This document shows positions 25,272-34,313 of a DNA stretch of 44,765 nucleotides, piece after piece. The stretch is from an uncultured bacterium (GTDB lineage: Bacteria > Planctomycetota > UBA1135 > UBA2386). The DNA lies in assembly GCA_937906475.1 (NCBI GenBank), contig CALCZA010000141.1, positions 1 through 44,765 of the forward strand. Direction: 5' to 3'. The position numbers were made by a program, and so were the translations under genes. The notes beneath the pieces were generated by a model, which worked only from the letters and a program-made list of their open reading frames with translations, searched no databases and was not told where the DNA came from. Numbering within the stretch: the stretch's first letter is position 1; each line of letters starts with the position of its first letter.

Positions 25272-26150
25272 TTACTCCGTTAGGCGACGTTGGATTTCGG
25301 CGTATGTAGCAGCGGTTGCCTTGACCACTTCGTCGGTCAGCGGCGGCGGCGGGGGAGTTTGGTCCCACTCGGTCTCGAGCAACCAGTTGCGCAAGAACTG
25401 CTTATCGAAGGAGGTTGGCTTGCCACCTGGCGTCACTTCTTCCGCGGGCCAAAAACGACTCGAGTCCGGGGTCAAGCATTCGTCAATCAAGACCAGTTTC
25501 GAATCGAGCATGCCAAACTCAAACTTGGTATCGGCGATAACAATGCCGCGGGTGCGCGCGTATTCGGCGCCGCGACGATAGAGCGTCAACGCAGCATCGC
25601 GCGCCGCCGCGGCAATCGGCTCACCAATCATCTCGCAGACTTTCTCGTACGAGATGGGCATGTCATGGCCAGTGTCGGCCTTCGTCGATGGCGTCAAGAT
25701 CGGTTCATCGAACTGGCTCGCATGCTGCATGCCGGCCGGCAACGCGATACCACTGACCGCTTGATCTCGTTGGTAGTCCTTCCAGCCGCCGCCGGTCAGA
25801 TAGCCACGAACGACCCACTCAACGGGCAGTGGTTCGCAGCGACGACAGCGCATCGCGCGGCCGCGCAGTACGTCACGATACTCGGTCGGCACTTCCGGCC
25901 ACGCGTCGACATCCATCGACAGCATGTGGTTGGGGCAGACATCCTTCAGCATCTGCAACCAAAACGCCGTGGTCTCGGTCAGCACGCGGCCTTTGCCGGG
26001 GATGCCCTCTGCCATCACGACATCAAACGCTGAGATTCGATCCGTCGCGACCAGCAACAGGTCGCTGCCAAGTTGATAGATTTCGCGGACCTTGCCGCGA
26101 CCGAGGCATTCGGCGAAAGGGAGATCGAGTGCTAATACCGGCGCGTTCAC
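25272..26150 (-). CDS. purC: SAICAR synthetase
   Basis: This 292-residue enzyme joins CAIR and aspartate with ATP to form SAICAR in de novo purine synthesis. It starts at GTG 26150. Family motifs are 'GRGKVREIYQLGSDLLLVATDRISAFDVV' near the N-terminus, 'EWVVRGYLTGGGWKDYQ', 'EPILTPSTKADTGHD', 'IVIADTKFEFG' and 'LIDECLTPDSSRFWPAE'. It is the longer yeast/plant-like form, slightly under 300 residues. It appears to lead a purC-mtnA-H1-like transcription unit. Confidence 0.95.
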   Translation of the reverse strand: MNAPVLALDLPFAECLGRGKVREIYQLGSDLLLVATDRISAFDVVMAEGIPGKGRVLTETTAFWLQMLKDVCPNHMLSMDVDAWPEVPTEYRDVLRGRAMRCRRCEPLPVEWVVRGYLTGGGWKDYQRDQAVSGIALPAGMQHASQFDEPILTPSTKADTGHDMPISYEKVCEMIGEPIAAAARDAALTLYRRGAEYARTRGIVIADTKFEFGMLDSKLVLIDECLTPDSSRFWPAEEVTPGGKPTSFDKQFLRNWLLETEWDQTPPPPPLTDEVVKATAATYAEIQRRLTE

Positions 26151-26221
26151 TTCTGAATCATGACGCGTCAGGCCATGTCAGGAAAGGCGAGAATCGTGAC
26201 GACCGCCAGCGGACCCGACCG

Positions 26222-27409
26222 CTAGACGTCCTTCTCACGCACGCCGAAGCCGAAGTTCAGTTCTGGCGTGTTGTTGGCGCGCGTTTCTTCGAAGTCGTCG
26301 ATGAACGTGAAGGTGTTGTAGGTCTTGTCAATCGCGGCAAACCACGTTTCGTTGGTGCCTTCGATGGACAATTCCATGCCGCCGTCCTGGTTTAGTGTGT
26401 AGGTGCCAATGTATTGGAAGTCGGCACCCGTGTTGCCTACGGCATCGAGGCGGAAACCGCCCTGCGAGGACAGCGTCACCGTTCCGACAAACGAGTCCGA
26501 ACCAGGATTGCTCGGGTTAACGAACAGGGTGTGGCCACCAACGAGGAACGTGCCTGGCACGCGCACCGAATCGACTGGAGTCGTCGGCGCGTTGAACTTG
26601 CGCACCATCGCGACAAGACCGGCCTCGCCATCACCGTTGTTCTTGTCGACACCGAAGATGACATTCTCATTCGCAGCCGATTCGATAATGCGCTCGTCGG
26701 CAGACTGACCATCCAGTTGGTAGCTCAGCGACAGGTTTAGCGAGCCATCGCCTTCATCATTGCCGTCGAGCAGGTTCTGGACTGTGCCACCAAACGTCAA
26801 CGCGCCAGTGCCTTGAAAGCCGGTGCCGCTAATGGTGCGTTGCGTACCAGGGTCGCCCGCCGAGATCGACACAGCTCCATGGGCGCCGCGACCAACATTG
26901 TCCGGCGACAGAATCGTTTGGTCGAAGATCACGTGCATCGACAACACATGCCAACCGCCCTCGAGTTCCACTTGGCCGTCGATTATTTGCGTGCCAAAGA
27001 ACAAGCCAATACGCGGACTCGCGTTGGTCGAAACGCGGTCGGTGAAGAAGTAGTCCGACTGATCGGCAACCAAGCTGTAGGCGCCGAGGAACGCGGTGGA
27101 CGGCTCGGTTGCATTACCAGTGACATAGATCGAGAACGGTCCGGCTTCCTCAATCGCGTAGCGATCTTCGCCGGATGTGCCAGTTGCGCTAGTCACCGTG
27201 TAGGTGCTGGCATCGAACAGATCGAGCACAGCACTCTCGGTTACTACGGCGCTGGTCGGCGGCGGGAACGTGCCGAAGCCAGCCAGCGAACGCAGCGCAA
27301 ACATGTGGTGCGATGCGTTGATGGTAACTTCACTTTGCGGGCTGTCTTCTTCGCCGCCATCGGCACACGAAGTGAGAGTCAGAACGGGAACAATCCAGAG
27401 GCGTTTCAT
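26222..27409 (-). CDS. Secreted lipoprotein, beta-rich, unknown function
   Basis: This is a 395-residue protein from ATG 27409 (a TTG two codons earlier is less likely). The signal 'MKRLWIVPVLTLTSCAD' has lipobox LTSC, and the following DGGEEDSP is an acidic linker. The mature protein is rich in Gly, Thr, Ser and Asn with many short beta-strands and three or four roughly repeated units ending 'GTYTL', 'GAYSL' or 'GTVTLSSQGG', suggesting a repetitive beta-sheet or lipocalin-like sheet arrangement. There is no recognised domain. It is divergent from the DUF3187 gene, with about 175 bases between start codons. Confidence 0.7.
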   Translation of the reverse strand: MKRLWIVPVLTLTSCADGGEEDSPQSEVTINASHHMFALRSLAGFGTFPPPTSAVVTESAVLDLFDASTYTVTSATGTSGEDRYAIEEAGPFSIYVTGNATEPSTAFLGAYSLVADQSDYFFTDRVSTNASPRIGLFFGTQIIDGQVELEGGWHVLSMHVIFDQTILSPDNVGRGAHGAVSISAGDPGTQRTISGTGFQGTGALTFGGTVQNLLDGNDEGDGSLNLSLSYQLDGQSADERIIESAANENVIFGVDKNNGDGEAGLVAMVRKFNAPTTPVDSVRVPGTFLVGGHTLFVNPSNPGSDSFVGTVTLSSQGGFRLDAVGNTGADFQYIGTYTLNQDGGMELSIEGTNETWFAAIDKTYNTFTFIDDFEETRANNTPELNFGFGVREKDV

Positions 27410-27585
27410 CAGCAAGGTGTCGAGAGTCTAAGCGGAATCGCCCATGACCACACCCCATCTGACTGCGTTCCGTGTGGCAGTTTTACCCGGCGGGGGAGTC
27501 CGGCGTCCTAGCAGGCCGTAGGCGCATCGACGTGGGGGAGACAGACCCTGGCCTTCCCCACCGCCAGCATCTACGTTGCCCCGCG

Positions 27586-28602
27586 ATGCGGCCGGTCACG
27601 TTGCTATCTATCTTGCTCCCTGCGTCTGGCTTCGCTGGTTGCGTGGCGACGCCGAAACTCGGCGGCCCACTACCGGTTCGCAACCAGCATCCCGCCCAAC
27701 TGACGGTCATGCACCTCGACCCGGCGGATACCACGGTGCTGGCTCAGGGACGAACCTCGTGGCGGACTGATCTGGCCTACACGAGCCTGTGGCTCTACGG
27801 CAGCAACGCGCAAGGTTCGTGGTTCATGGACGGCGAAGTCTTGCGCGCAGCCCTCGATGCGCGAGTCGGCCTCGGCCATGGTCTGCAATTGGGCATGCAA
27901 CTGGCCGGTGCTCACTCGTCCGGGGGCTTCCTCGACGACTTCATCGAGAGCTTCCACGACAGCTTCGGCTTGTCTGATCAGGACCGCCAGACGAGAGCCA
28001 GCGATCGCTTCTTGGTCGAGGCTAGCCAGAGTGGTATTTCGGCATGGTCGGTTCGCCAAAGCTCCGCCGAACTGCTCGACGTGCCAATTCACCTAACTTG
28101 GCAGGTTCTTGAGCCTGGTGAGCGCAAGTTTGGCTTGGCCGTGCGCGGCGGCTTTGAATTGCCCACCGGCGACCAGAACCACGGCTATGGCAATGGCGAA
28201 GTCGACGTCGCGTTCGGTGCCGTGTGCGACTACCAGTCGCAAGGCATCGGCTGGAATGGGCACGTGCAGCACACCTTTGCCGGAACCCCACGGCTATCGC
28301 GTGCAGCAGGCTTCTCGTTCAAAGACGTCACGTCGATAGGGCTCGGCGTCGAGATGCCACTCAGCAACGATTTCCACGCCATGGTGCAAGTGGAGTGGGA
28401 AACTTCGACTCTGCGCGGACTCGGTCCCAGAGTTACGGCCCGCGATCAAACGCTGCTTTGGATCGGCGGTCGCTACCAGACGTCACCAGAGTGGAGCATC
28501 GAAGTTGGCTTCGGCGAGGACCTCGTCGGCCTGGCGTCTCCAGACTTCACGGCATGGTTGGCCTTCGTCTGGCAACCAGCTTCCTCGGGGTTCGGCCCGT
28601 GA
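27586..28602 (+). CDS. DUF3187 family outer-membrane-type protein
   Basis: This is a 338-residue protein. ATG 27586 is chosen because the upstream frame is not protein-like and from here there is a signal peptide with lipobox-like 'SGFAGCVAT'. The mature N-terminus 'GGPLPVRNQHPAQLTVMHLDP' is characteristic of DUF3187. The rest is a series of amphipathic beta-strands alternating with short turns ('GLAVRGGFELPTGDQNHGYG'), ending in a strand with terminal aromatic residues, as in outer-membrane beta-barrels. The role is unknown in the family. The QHNDH locus begins 208 bases downstream on the same strand. Confidence 0.78.
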   Translation: MRPVTLLSILLPASGFAGCVATPKLGGPLPVRNQHPAQLTVMHLDPADTTVLAQGRTSWRTDLAYTSLWLYGSNAQGSWFMDGEVLRAALDARVGLGHGLQLGMQLAGAHSSGGFLDDFIESFHDSFGLSDQDRQTRASDRFLVEASQSGISAWSVRQSSAELLDVPIHLTWQVLEPGERKFGLAVRGGFELPTGDQNHGYGNGEVDVAFGAVCDYQSQGIGWNGHVQHTFAGTPRLSRAAGFSFKDVTSIGLGVEMPLSNDFHAMVQVEWETSTLRGLGPRVTARDQTLLWIGGRYQTSPEWSIEVGFGEDLVGLASPDFTAWLAFVWQPASSGFGP

Positions 28603-28671
28603 GCTCCGCCAAGCAGTTCGGGCAGTTAGCTGGTAATAGATCCTGCTGCTCCCCACCGCGTGCTTTACATA

Positions 28672-28774
28672 ACATATCTTATCAGAACTACCGAGTGTCT
28701 CACGGGAAGGTCTGGCGGGGACTTGGATTTGCCGAGTCGGCGTGCTCTAAGGGCTTGTTAATACATAGTCTTAT
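28672..28774. promoter_or_regulatory. Two related AT-rich elements upstream of qhpF
   Basis: The 208-base gap before qhpF holds ACATATCTTAT (28672-28682) and ACATAGTCTTAT (28763-28774), identical except for one inserted base and about 90 bases apart. The second copy includes the small palindrome CATAGTCTTATG. They stand out as AT-rich islands in high-GC sequence and could be promoter -10 elements or regulator sites. A -35 partner was not convincing. Confidence 0.35.
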
Positions 28775-28810
28775 GACGGCACGGTCAGATTCGTTGCGGA
28801 GCCAACGGCG

Positions 28811-30598
28811 ATGAGCAACCCCAACGGTCCCGTTACTTGGCGCGACGCGCTGTCCCTGTGCAGCCAAGCCGGCAAGGGTCCGTTGGTGCAACTGGCCGCG
28901 CTCGCGGCATTGCAAGCGGTGCTGCCGCTCGCCGGCTTGCTGGCAATGATGCAACTGGTCGATGCGGTCGCTGACGGCATCGCCCAACGCATCACCGAAG
29001 ACGCCGCCTGGGAGGCCGCGCTACTGGCAACGGCCATCGCCGCTGGCGTCGCGTTCGCTGGCGGCGTGCTCCGCAGTTTGTCGTCAGTCGTCAGCGAGAA
29101 CCATGGCAGGCGACTCGGCGACGCTGGCGTTCAGAACCTGCAAGAACTGACTGCGAAGCTCGACCTGGCCGAGTTCGACAAGCCCGGATTCCATGACGCC
29201 ATGCAGCGGGCTGGCCAAGAAGCTGGCCAACGGCCGGTCCGGCTCAGCCAAGACCTTACCGCGGTGCTGGTCGCCGGATTGTCACTGCTGTTGATGACGG
29301 CACTGCTGGCTCAGGTCGAACTGTGGCTACCTGTAATGGTCGGCCTGGCTGCCGTGCCGATCGCCTGGGCGCGGCGCCGCCACGCGCGACTGCGATTCCA
29401 GTGGCACCGCGAACACGTTATTCCCCAACGCGAAGTCGGCTACCTCGGCGCCTCGTTGTCTGGCCGCGCAACCGCCAAAGATGTGCGCGTTCTCGGCCTC
29501 GCGCTGCCGTTCGGAAACCGGCTGCGAGCAGTGCGACAAAGCTTGCGAACCAAGCTGGCCAAGCTGGCGGGACTGCGCGCGCGCGACGAACTGCTCGTAC
29601 ACACATTGGCTAGCGCGGCGCTGTTCGGCGCCTACGTATTTTTAGCCAAGGATGCGCTAGCTGGCGCCATGACACTCGGCGGCTTGGTGCTGCATGCGCA
29701 AGCCGCGCAACGCACCCAGAACGCCGTTCGAGACTTGCTGGCAGCATGGACTGGCGTGCACGAACATCGCCTGTTCTTGCGCCCGTTAGTCGACTTTCTC
29801 GGCCTTTCCGCGTCGCGTCCAAACACCCCAACTGACCAACTCACTCAGCCGGGTCAACCAGTTGCGTTCGCGGCAACGGACCTTGGCTTCCGTTACCCGG
29901 AGACGCCGCGCGACGTTCTTGATGGCATCGACATTGCGATCGCTCCCGGAGAACGTGTCGCCATCATCGGTGCGAACGGCTCAGGCAAGTCGACGTTGAT
30001 CAAGTTGTTGTGCGGCCTATACGCGCCAACCACTGGTCAATTGCGCCTCGACAATCGCCCCGTGTTTGCGTGTGACCCCACCTACTTGCGACAACGCATC
30101 GCCGTGTTGCTGCAAGATGCATCGGCGTTCGAGTTGACGCTGCGCGAGAACCTACTACTGGGTCACCCAACACCTGTTGGTGATGAGGTGCTGTGGCAAT
30201 CGCTGGACTTGGTCGGTCTCGGCGAACGAGTGCGCGCGCTGCCGCTTGGGCTGGACTCACCATGGAGTCGCCGCTTGCAGGGCGGTGTCGATTGGAGCAC
30301 TGGCGAAGCGCGGCGCATCGTTTTGGCCCGCACCCTGTCACGCCCAGCCGATGCATTGCTACTCGACGAACCATTCGCGTCGCTCGACGGCAAGACGGCG
30401 GTCAGCATCGCGACGTATCTCGCCGAATTGCCACGCAACCGCACGATCATCATCGTCGACCACCGCGGCCCGGCTTTGCGATGCGTCGACCGCGCGATCT
30501 GGCTAAACAACGGTCAGGTAGTCGCCCAAGGAACGCCGGCCGAACTGGCCCAGCATCCCAAATTTGCCGAGCAATTTCCGGACTGGAGCGATCGCTAA
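28811..30598 (+). CDS. qhpF: ABC transporter (fused permease-ATPase), QhpF type
   Basis: This is a 595-residue half-transporter: six transmembrane helices in the first 320 residues and an ATPase domain after about 360. Walker A is GANGSGKST (387-395), Walker B is ALLLDEPFASLD (about 515-526), and the H-loop His is in 'IIIVDHRG'. The signature motif reads WSTGE (495-499) instead of LSGGQ, which is degenerate. In the characterised QHNDH system QhpF is an inner-membrane ABC protein thought to export the modified gamma subunit, which has no Sec signal. The gene starts at ATG 28811 and heads the locus. Taken alone it would be called a generic ABC exporter; the neighbours give the specific call. 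Confidence 0.82.
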   Translation: MSNPNGPVTWRDALSLCSQAGKGPLVQLAALAALQAVLPLAGLLAMMQLVDAVADGIAQRITEDAAWEAALLATAIAAGVAFAGGVLRSLSSVVSENHGRRLGDAGVQNLQELTAKLDLAEFDKPGFHDAMQRAGQEAGQRPVRLSQDLTAVLVAGLSLLLMTALLAQVELWLPVMVGLAAVPIAWARRRHARLRFQWHREHVIPQREVGYLGASLSGRATAKDVRVLGLALPFGNRLRAVRQSLRTKLAKLAGLRARDELLVHTLASAALFGAYVFLAKDALAGAMTLGGLVLHAQAAQRTQNAVRDLLAAWTGVHEHRLFLRPLVDFLGLSASRPNTPTDQLTQPGQPVAFAATDLGFRYPETPRDVLDGIDIAIAPGERVAIIGANGSGKSTLIKLLCGLYAPTTGQLRLDNRPVFACDPTYLRQRIAVLLQDASAFELTLRENLLLGHPTPVGDEVLWQSLDLVGLGERVRALPLGLDSPWSRRLQGGVDWSTGEARRIVLARTLSRPADALLLDEPFASLDGKTAVSIATYLAELPRNRTIIIVDHRGPALRCVDRAIWLNNGQVVAQGTPAELAQHPKFAEQFPDWSDR

Positions 30599-30732
30599 CG
30601 ACCGCAGGATTGCGCCCGCTGGATGCGTGGACGTCATCTGCAACACGAATGCAATCTGGAAGGCCCGACCTCGCTGCCGCCCCACGCACGCTATTGTCCG
30701 ACGTTGCGCGACTTCCGTTACCGGAGACAGGT

Positions 30733-32889
30733 TTGCAGTTCCTCGTTCCCACCTACCAATCGTTCCTCTCGCTGTTCGCATCGGCGCTTCTAACTTTCAC
30801 CTTACCGGCTCAAACCGGCGAGGCTGTTACTGGCGAAGCACCACCCGGTCATCCCCCGACAGCACAAAGCGAAACGCCCGCAACTGGTAGTCAAACTGCC
30901 GGTGCTGAAAATCCGGGGGCCCAAAATCCGGGGGCCCAAAATCCGGAAGGCATAGCCGACGGCAAGCAAGGCGCAACCAAGCCAGCCAAGAAGCGCCCCG
31001 AGAAACTGGGCATTCCGGTTGAAGACTTACTGGTGCGAAGCCTGTGCGGCCGTTGCCACGCGGTCGACGACCGCAGTCACATGACGCGCATCTCGTACCT
31101 GCGCAAGTCGCCGGAAGGATGGGCGCAGTCGATCAAGCGCATGGGTCGCCTGCACGGCCTGCAGTTGACCCCCACCACCGCAAAAATGTTGGTGCGCAGT
31201 TTATCGAACTCGCATGGACTGTCGCGTGCCGAGGCCGAGAAGGGCCTCTACGATAGTGAGCGCCGCGTGCACTGGTCCGAGGACCATCATGACAGCGACT
31301 TCAAACAAGCTTGTGCGCAATGCCACCCGCTCGGTCGCGCGTTGCTGCAATACCGCGACAAGGACGAATGGCAGTTGTTGCGTGCGACCCACGTAGCGAT
31401 GTTCCCGTTGGCAAGTCGCCAAATGGGAGGCGGCCCCCCGCGAGCTAGCAGCAATCGCAGTCGCTTCGGCGGCGGCAACTCACAAGGCGCAAGCAGTTCC
31501 TCGAGCAGCAACTCCTCAACAACTCGCGGCGGCCGTGGCGGTTCGAGCAATGCCTCGTCGCCGAACAACAATACTGGCAGCAGTCGCACTGGCAGCAGTG
31601 GTAGCAGTCGCCGCGGTGGCGGCACCAGTACAGGCGATCGCGTGCTCGAAAAGCTGAGCAAGGAGCAACCGCTGTTCACGCCGGAATGGGAAGCCTGGTC
31701 GCAACACAAGCGCGAGGTTCCGCTCGCCGGCACGTGGACGGTTCACGGTCATGAGACCGGCCGAGGCGACATCATCGGCACGCTGGTCCTGTCGCGCGCC
31801 GACGTCGACGAATACACGTTAACTTGGAACCTAAATTGGAGCGACGGTTCGAGCGAAACGCGCACCGGCAAGGGTGTGCTCTACGCCGGCTACTCATGGC
31901 GCGGACGCAGCCAAGGTCCGGACCGCAGCAACTGGCGCGAAGTCCTGCTTCTCGATGAGAACTGGCAGACGCTCAAGGGCCGCGTGTTTCAGGGGCAATA
32001 CGACGAGATTGGCATGGATGTCACGCTCGATCGCGACGTTGGCCGCGCGCGCATCGTGACGCTAGGCAACGCGTCGGTGCCAGTGCCAACGTTGGCTCAC
32101 AAAGTCGATGTCTACGGCGAGCACTTCGAAGACACCATCAAGGTCAGTGACTTCTTCATTGGCCAAGGACTGGCCGTCACTGATGTCGAGCACAAGTCCG
32201 CCAGGCACCTGGTTGTGACCGTGAGCGCCGAGGCGGGCACCAAGCTCGGTACGCGCACGATCGCCTATGGCCCCCGCCCGGGTGCCGCCAAGGTCACGCT
32301 CTACGACACGGTCGATTACGTGCGCGTGCGGCCACTGCAGGGCCTGTCCCGCAATGGCGGTGCCAAGCACCCGCGCCAAATGGAGCGCTTCGAAGCGTAT
32401 GCAATGCATCGCGGCAAGGACGGCAAGCCCTACACCAAGGACGACGTCGATCTGTTCCAAGTGCGCGGCAAATGGGCGCTCGCCGAGTTCGCCGTTCGCG
32501 ATAACGACGATGACGTGCAATACGTCGGCTCGATCGATGAAGCGACCGGCGTCTTCACTCCGAACATCGATGGGCCAAACCCGAAACGGAAGTGGCAGAC
32601 GAACAACATCGGCGATGTCTTCGCCACGTTCGAAACCGAACTCGACATCCCGGTTCGCCCTCCAGAGAAGAAGAAGGCAGGCGACGATGAGAAGTCGGAC
32701 GGTGACAAGAAGTCAACAGACGAGAAACCAACCGATAAGATGCCAGAGGAACCTGTGAAGTCAAACGATGCCGATGCGCCCAAGGCGATACCCGCTCGCG
32801 AGACCAAACGGTTCTTTGCGCGCAGCCACTTGATTGTCACCGTGCCAATCTATGCACGCTGGCAGGTGCTCGACTGGGAGGACCGCTAG
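30733..32889 (+). CDS. qhpA: Quinohemoprotein amine dehydrogenase alpha subunit (diheme)
   Basis: This is a 718-residue product. I chose TTG 30733, with GGAGAC 5 bases upstream, because it opens a signal peptide (about residues 1-26, 'FLSLFASALLTFTLPAQ'). An ATG further upstream would bury it. Two c-type heme sites, CGRCH (105-109) and CAQCH (194-198), form the diheme domain that carries electrons out of the quinone site. Conserved beta-rich domains follow ('FTPEWEAWSQHKREVPLAGTW', 'NWREVLLLDENWQTLKGRVFQGQYDEIG', 'YDTVDYVRVRP'). It is longer than the roughly 490-residue mature Paracoccus subunit, with a Ser/Gly/Asn-rich insertion at about 231-303 and a Lys/Asp/Glu-rich one at about 645-685. 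Periplasmic. The stop overlaps the qhpD start by one base. Confidence 0.88.
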   Translation: MQFLVPTYQSFLSLFASALLTFTLPAQTGEAVTGEAPPGHPPTAQSETPATGSQTAGAENPGAQNPGAQNPEGIADGKQGATKPAKKRPEKLGIPVEDLLVRSLCGRCHAVDDRSHMTRISYLRKSPEGWAQSIKRMGRLHGLQLTPTTAKMLVRSLSNSHGLSRAEAEKGLYDSERRVHWSEDHHDSDFKQACAQCHPLGRALLQYRDKDEWQLLRATHVAMFPLASRQMGGGPPRASSNRSRFGGGNSQGASSSSSSNSSTTRGGRGGSSNASSPNNNTGSSRTGSSGSSRRGGGTSTGDRVLEKLSKEQPLFTPEWEAWSQHKREVPLAGTWTVHGHETGRGDIIGTLVLSRADVDEYTLTWNLNWSDGSSETRTGKGVLYAGYSWRGRSQGPDRSNWREVLLLDENWQTLKGRVFQGQYDEIGMDVTLDRDVGRARIVTLGNASVPVPTLAHKVDVYGEHFEDTIKVSDFFIGQGLAVTDVEHKSARHLVVTVSAEAGTKLGTRTIAYGPRPGAAKVTLYDTVDYVRVRPLQGLSRNGGAKHPRQMERFEAYAMHRGKDGKPYTKDDVDLFQVRGKWALAEFAVRDNDDDVQYVGSIDEATGVFTPNIDGPNPKRKWQTNNIGDVFATFETELDIPVRPPEKKKAGDDEKSDGDKKSTDEKPTDKMPEEPVKSNDADAPKAIPARETKRFFARSHLIVTVPIYARWQVLDWEDR
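30911..30946 (+). repeat. 15-bp tandem repeat in the qhpA linker
   Basis: ATCCGGGGGCCCAAA occurs twice in tandem (30911-30925, 30926-30940), followed by a partial third copy. It is in frame and encodes NPGAQ units in the linker between the signal peptide and the first heme domain. Confidence 0.9.
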
Positions 32890-34313
32890 TGCAACTTCGC
32901 ACTGTGTTACACCGTCGCTTTCGCGACGAATCTGGCACCGAGTTCATTTACCTGGCGAACTCGGCCGCGATCCTCGCGCTCGACGAGCCTACTGCGGCTG
33001 TCGTCGACGCGTTCGTCACGGAAGACGGCGTCGACAGTGAACCATGGCTAAAAGAGCAAGCCAAGCCGTCCGCTTCCGAGTTGACGCTCAACGACTTGAT
33101 CGACCTAGGTGCCATTCGGCCGGTCGATGAAACCCCCGCTCCGCGTGCTGACCTGCCGCCGATGCCGTTTCCGTTGGCGACGTTGGTGCTCAACGTCACC
33201 AACAAGTGCAACCTGTCCTGCACCTACTGCTACGAGTATGGCGAGGACAAGCTGTTCGACGAGTCGACGGCCGGCAAAGCTCTCATGGACGAGAAGACGG
33301 CGCGCGACTCGATCGACTTCTTGATGCGCAGCAGCGGCGACCGGCCGCAAGTTTCGATCACGTTCTTTGGTGGCGAGACGCTGCTCAACTTCGAAGCGAT
33401 CAAAACGGCAGTGTTGTATGCCGAAGAGCAAGGTGCGCAGAACGCCAAGCGCGTGCACTACTCGCTGACAACCAATGCAACGCTACTGACCGATGACATT
33501 GTCGACTTCTTGACGACGCATCGATTCGGCATCACGGTATCGATCGATGGCGACAAGGACGAGCAGGACCGGCACCGCAGCTACAAGAGCGGCAAGGGTT
33601 CCTACGAGGTCATGGAGCCGCGGATCAAGAACCTGATCAAGAAGAACAAGGAGCGCAACGGCCGCCCCATCGGCGCCCGTGTCACGGTCACCGCCGGCGC
33701 CACACCGGTCGTCGACACCTACCGCTACCTGGCTGGCGAACTTGGCTTCGATGAAGTCGGCTTCGCGCCAGTGACCGCTGGGCTAGGCCGTGACTACGCG
33801 CTCGGCGAGCAAGGCTACGAACGCTTGCTGCACGAGTTCGGCGTGCTAGGCGAAGAGTATGTTGAGGCGGCCGGCCGCGGCGAGAGCCACGGCTTCAGCA
33901 ACCTCGGCGACCTCGTCCGCGAACTGCACCAAGGCGTCAACAAGGCGCACCCATGTGGCGCGGGCCTTGGCCTTGTTGGCGTTTCGACCGAAGGCGAAAT
34001 CGGCTTGTGCCATCGTTTCGTCGAATCGAAGAGTCACTCGATCGGCACCGTGCAAGAAGGCCTCGACGAGAAGGCGCGCGCCGAGTTTCTCGCGCAAGCG
34101 CATATCGACAAGAAGACCGACTGCGCGCAATGCTTTGCGCGCCCGCTGTGCGCTGGCGGTTGCTACCACGAAGCGCACGTTCGTTACGGCAAGGCTACGG
34201 CAGCCAATCTGCATTACTGCGATTGGATCCGCGGCTTCATCGACCTCGGCCTGAAGAGCTACGGTCGAATCCAAGCTACCAACCCCGCCTTCCTGGCCCG
34301 ATTCGATCAGTAA
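32889..34313 (+). CDS. qhpD: Radical SAM enzyme that cross-links the gamma subunit
   Basis: This 474-residue protein is essentially the length of the characterised QhpD. It starts at GTG 32889, overlapping the qhpA stop. The radical SAM motif CNLSCTYC has cysteines at 107, 111 and 114. The C-terminal auxiliary-cluster (SPASM-like) region contains 'HPCGAG', 'IGLCHRF', 'CAQCFARPLCAGGCYHE' and 'HYCDW'. In the known pathway QhpD forms the intra-peptide Cys-to-Asp/Glu thioether bonds in QhpC in the cytoplasm, while the leader is still attached. The immediate neighbour qhpC starts in its stop codon (TAATG), consistent with an enzyme acting on a stoichiometric peptide partner. Confidence 0.92.
   Translation: MQLRTVLHRRFRDESGTEFIYLANSAAILALDEPTAAVVDAFVTEDGVDSEPWLKEQAKPSASELTLNDLIDLGAIRPVDETPAPRADLPPMPFPLATLVLNVTNKCNLSCTYCYEYGEDKLFDESTAGKALMDEKTARDSIDFLMRSSGDRPQVSITFFGGETLLNFEAIKTAVLYAEEQGAQNAKRVHYSLTTNATLLTDDIVDFLTTHRFGITVSIDGDKDEQDRHRSYKSGKGSYEVMEPRIKNLIKKNKERNGRPIGARVTVTAGATPVVDTYRYLAGELGFDEVGFAPVTAGLGRDYALGEQGYERLLHEFGVLGEEYVEAAGRGESHGFSNLGDLVRELHQGVNKAHPCGAGLGLVGVSTEGEIGLCHRFVESKSHSIGTVQEGLDEKARAEFLAQAHIDKKTDCAQCFARPLCAGGCYHEAHVRYGKATAANLHYCDWIRGFIDLGLKSYGRIQATNPAFLARFDQ

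Noticed and set aside
30193..30732. Upstream extension of the qhpA frame into qhpF
   Set aside because: It overlaps qhpF by 400 bases, has no protein character, and would bury the signal peptide that begins at TTG 30733.
31423..31640. Ser/Gly-rich repeats in qhpA as a possible CRISPR or frameshift
   Set aside because: The frame stays open with conserved sequence on both sides, and there are no regular repeat-spacer units.
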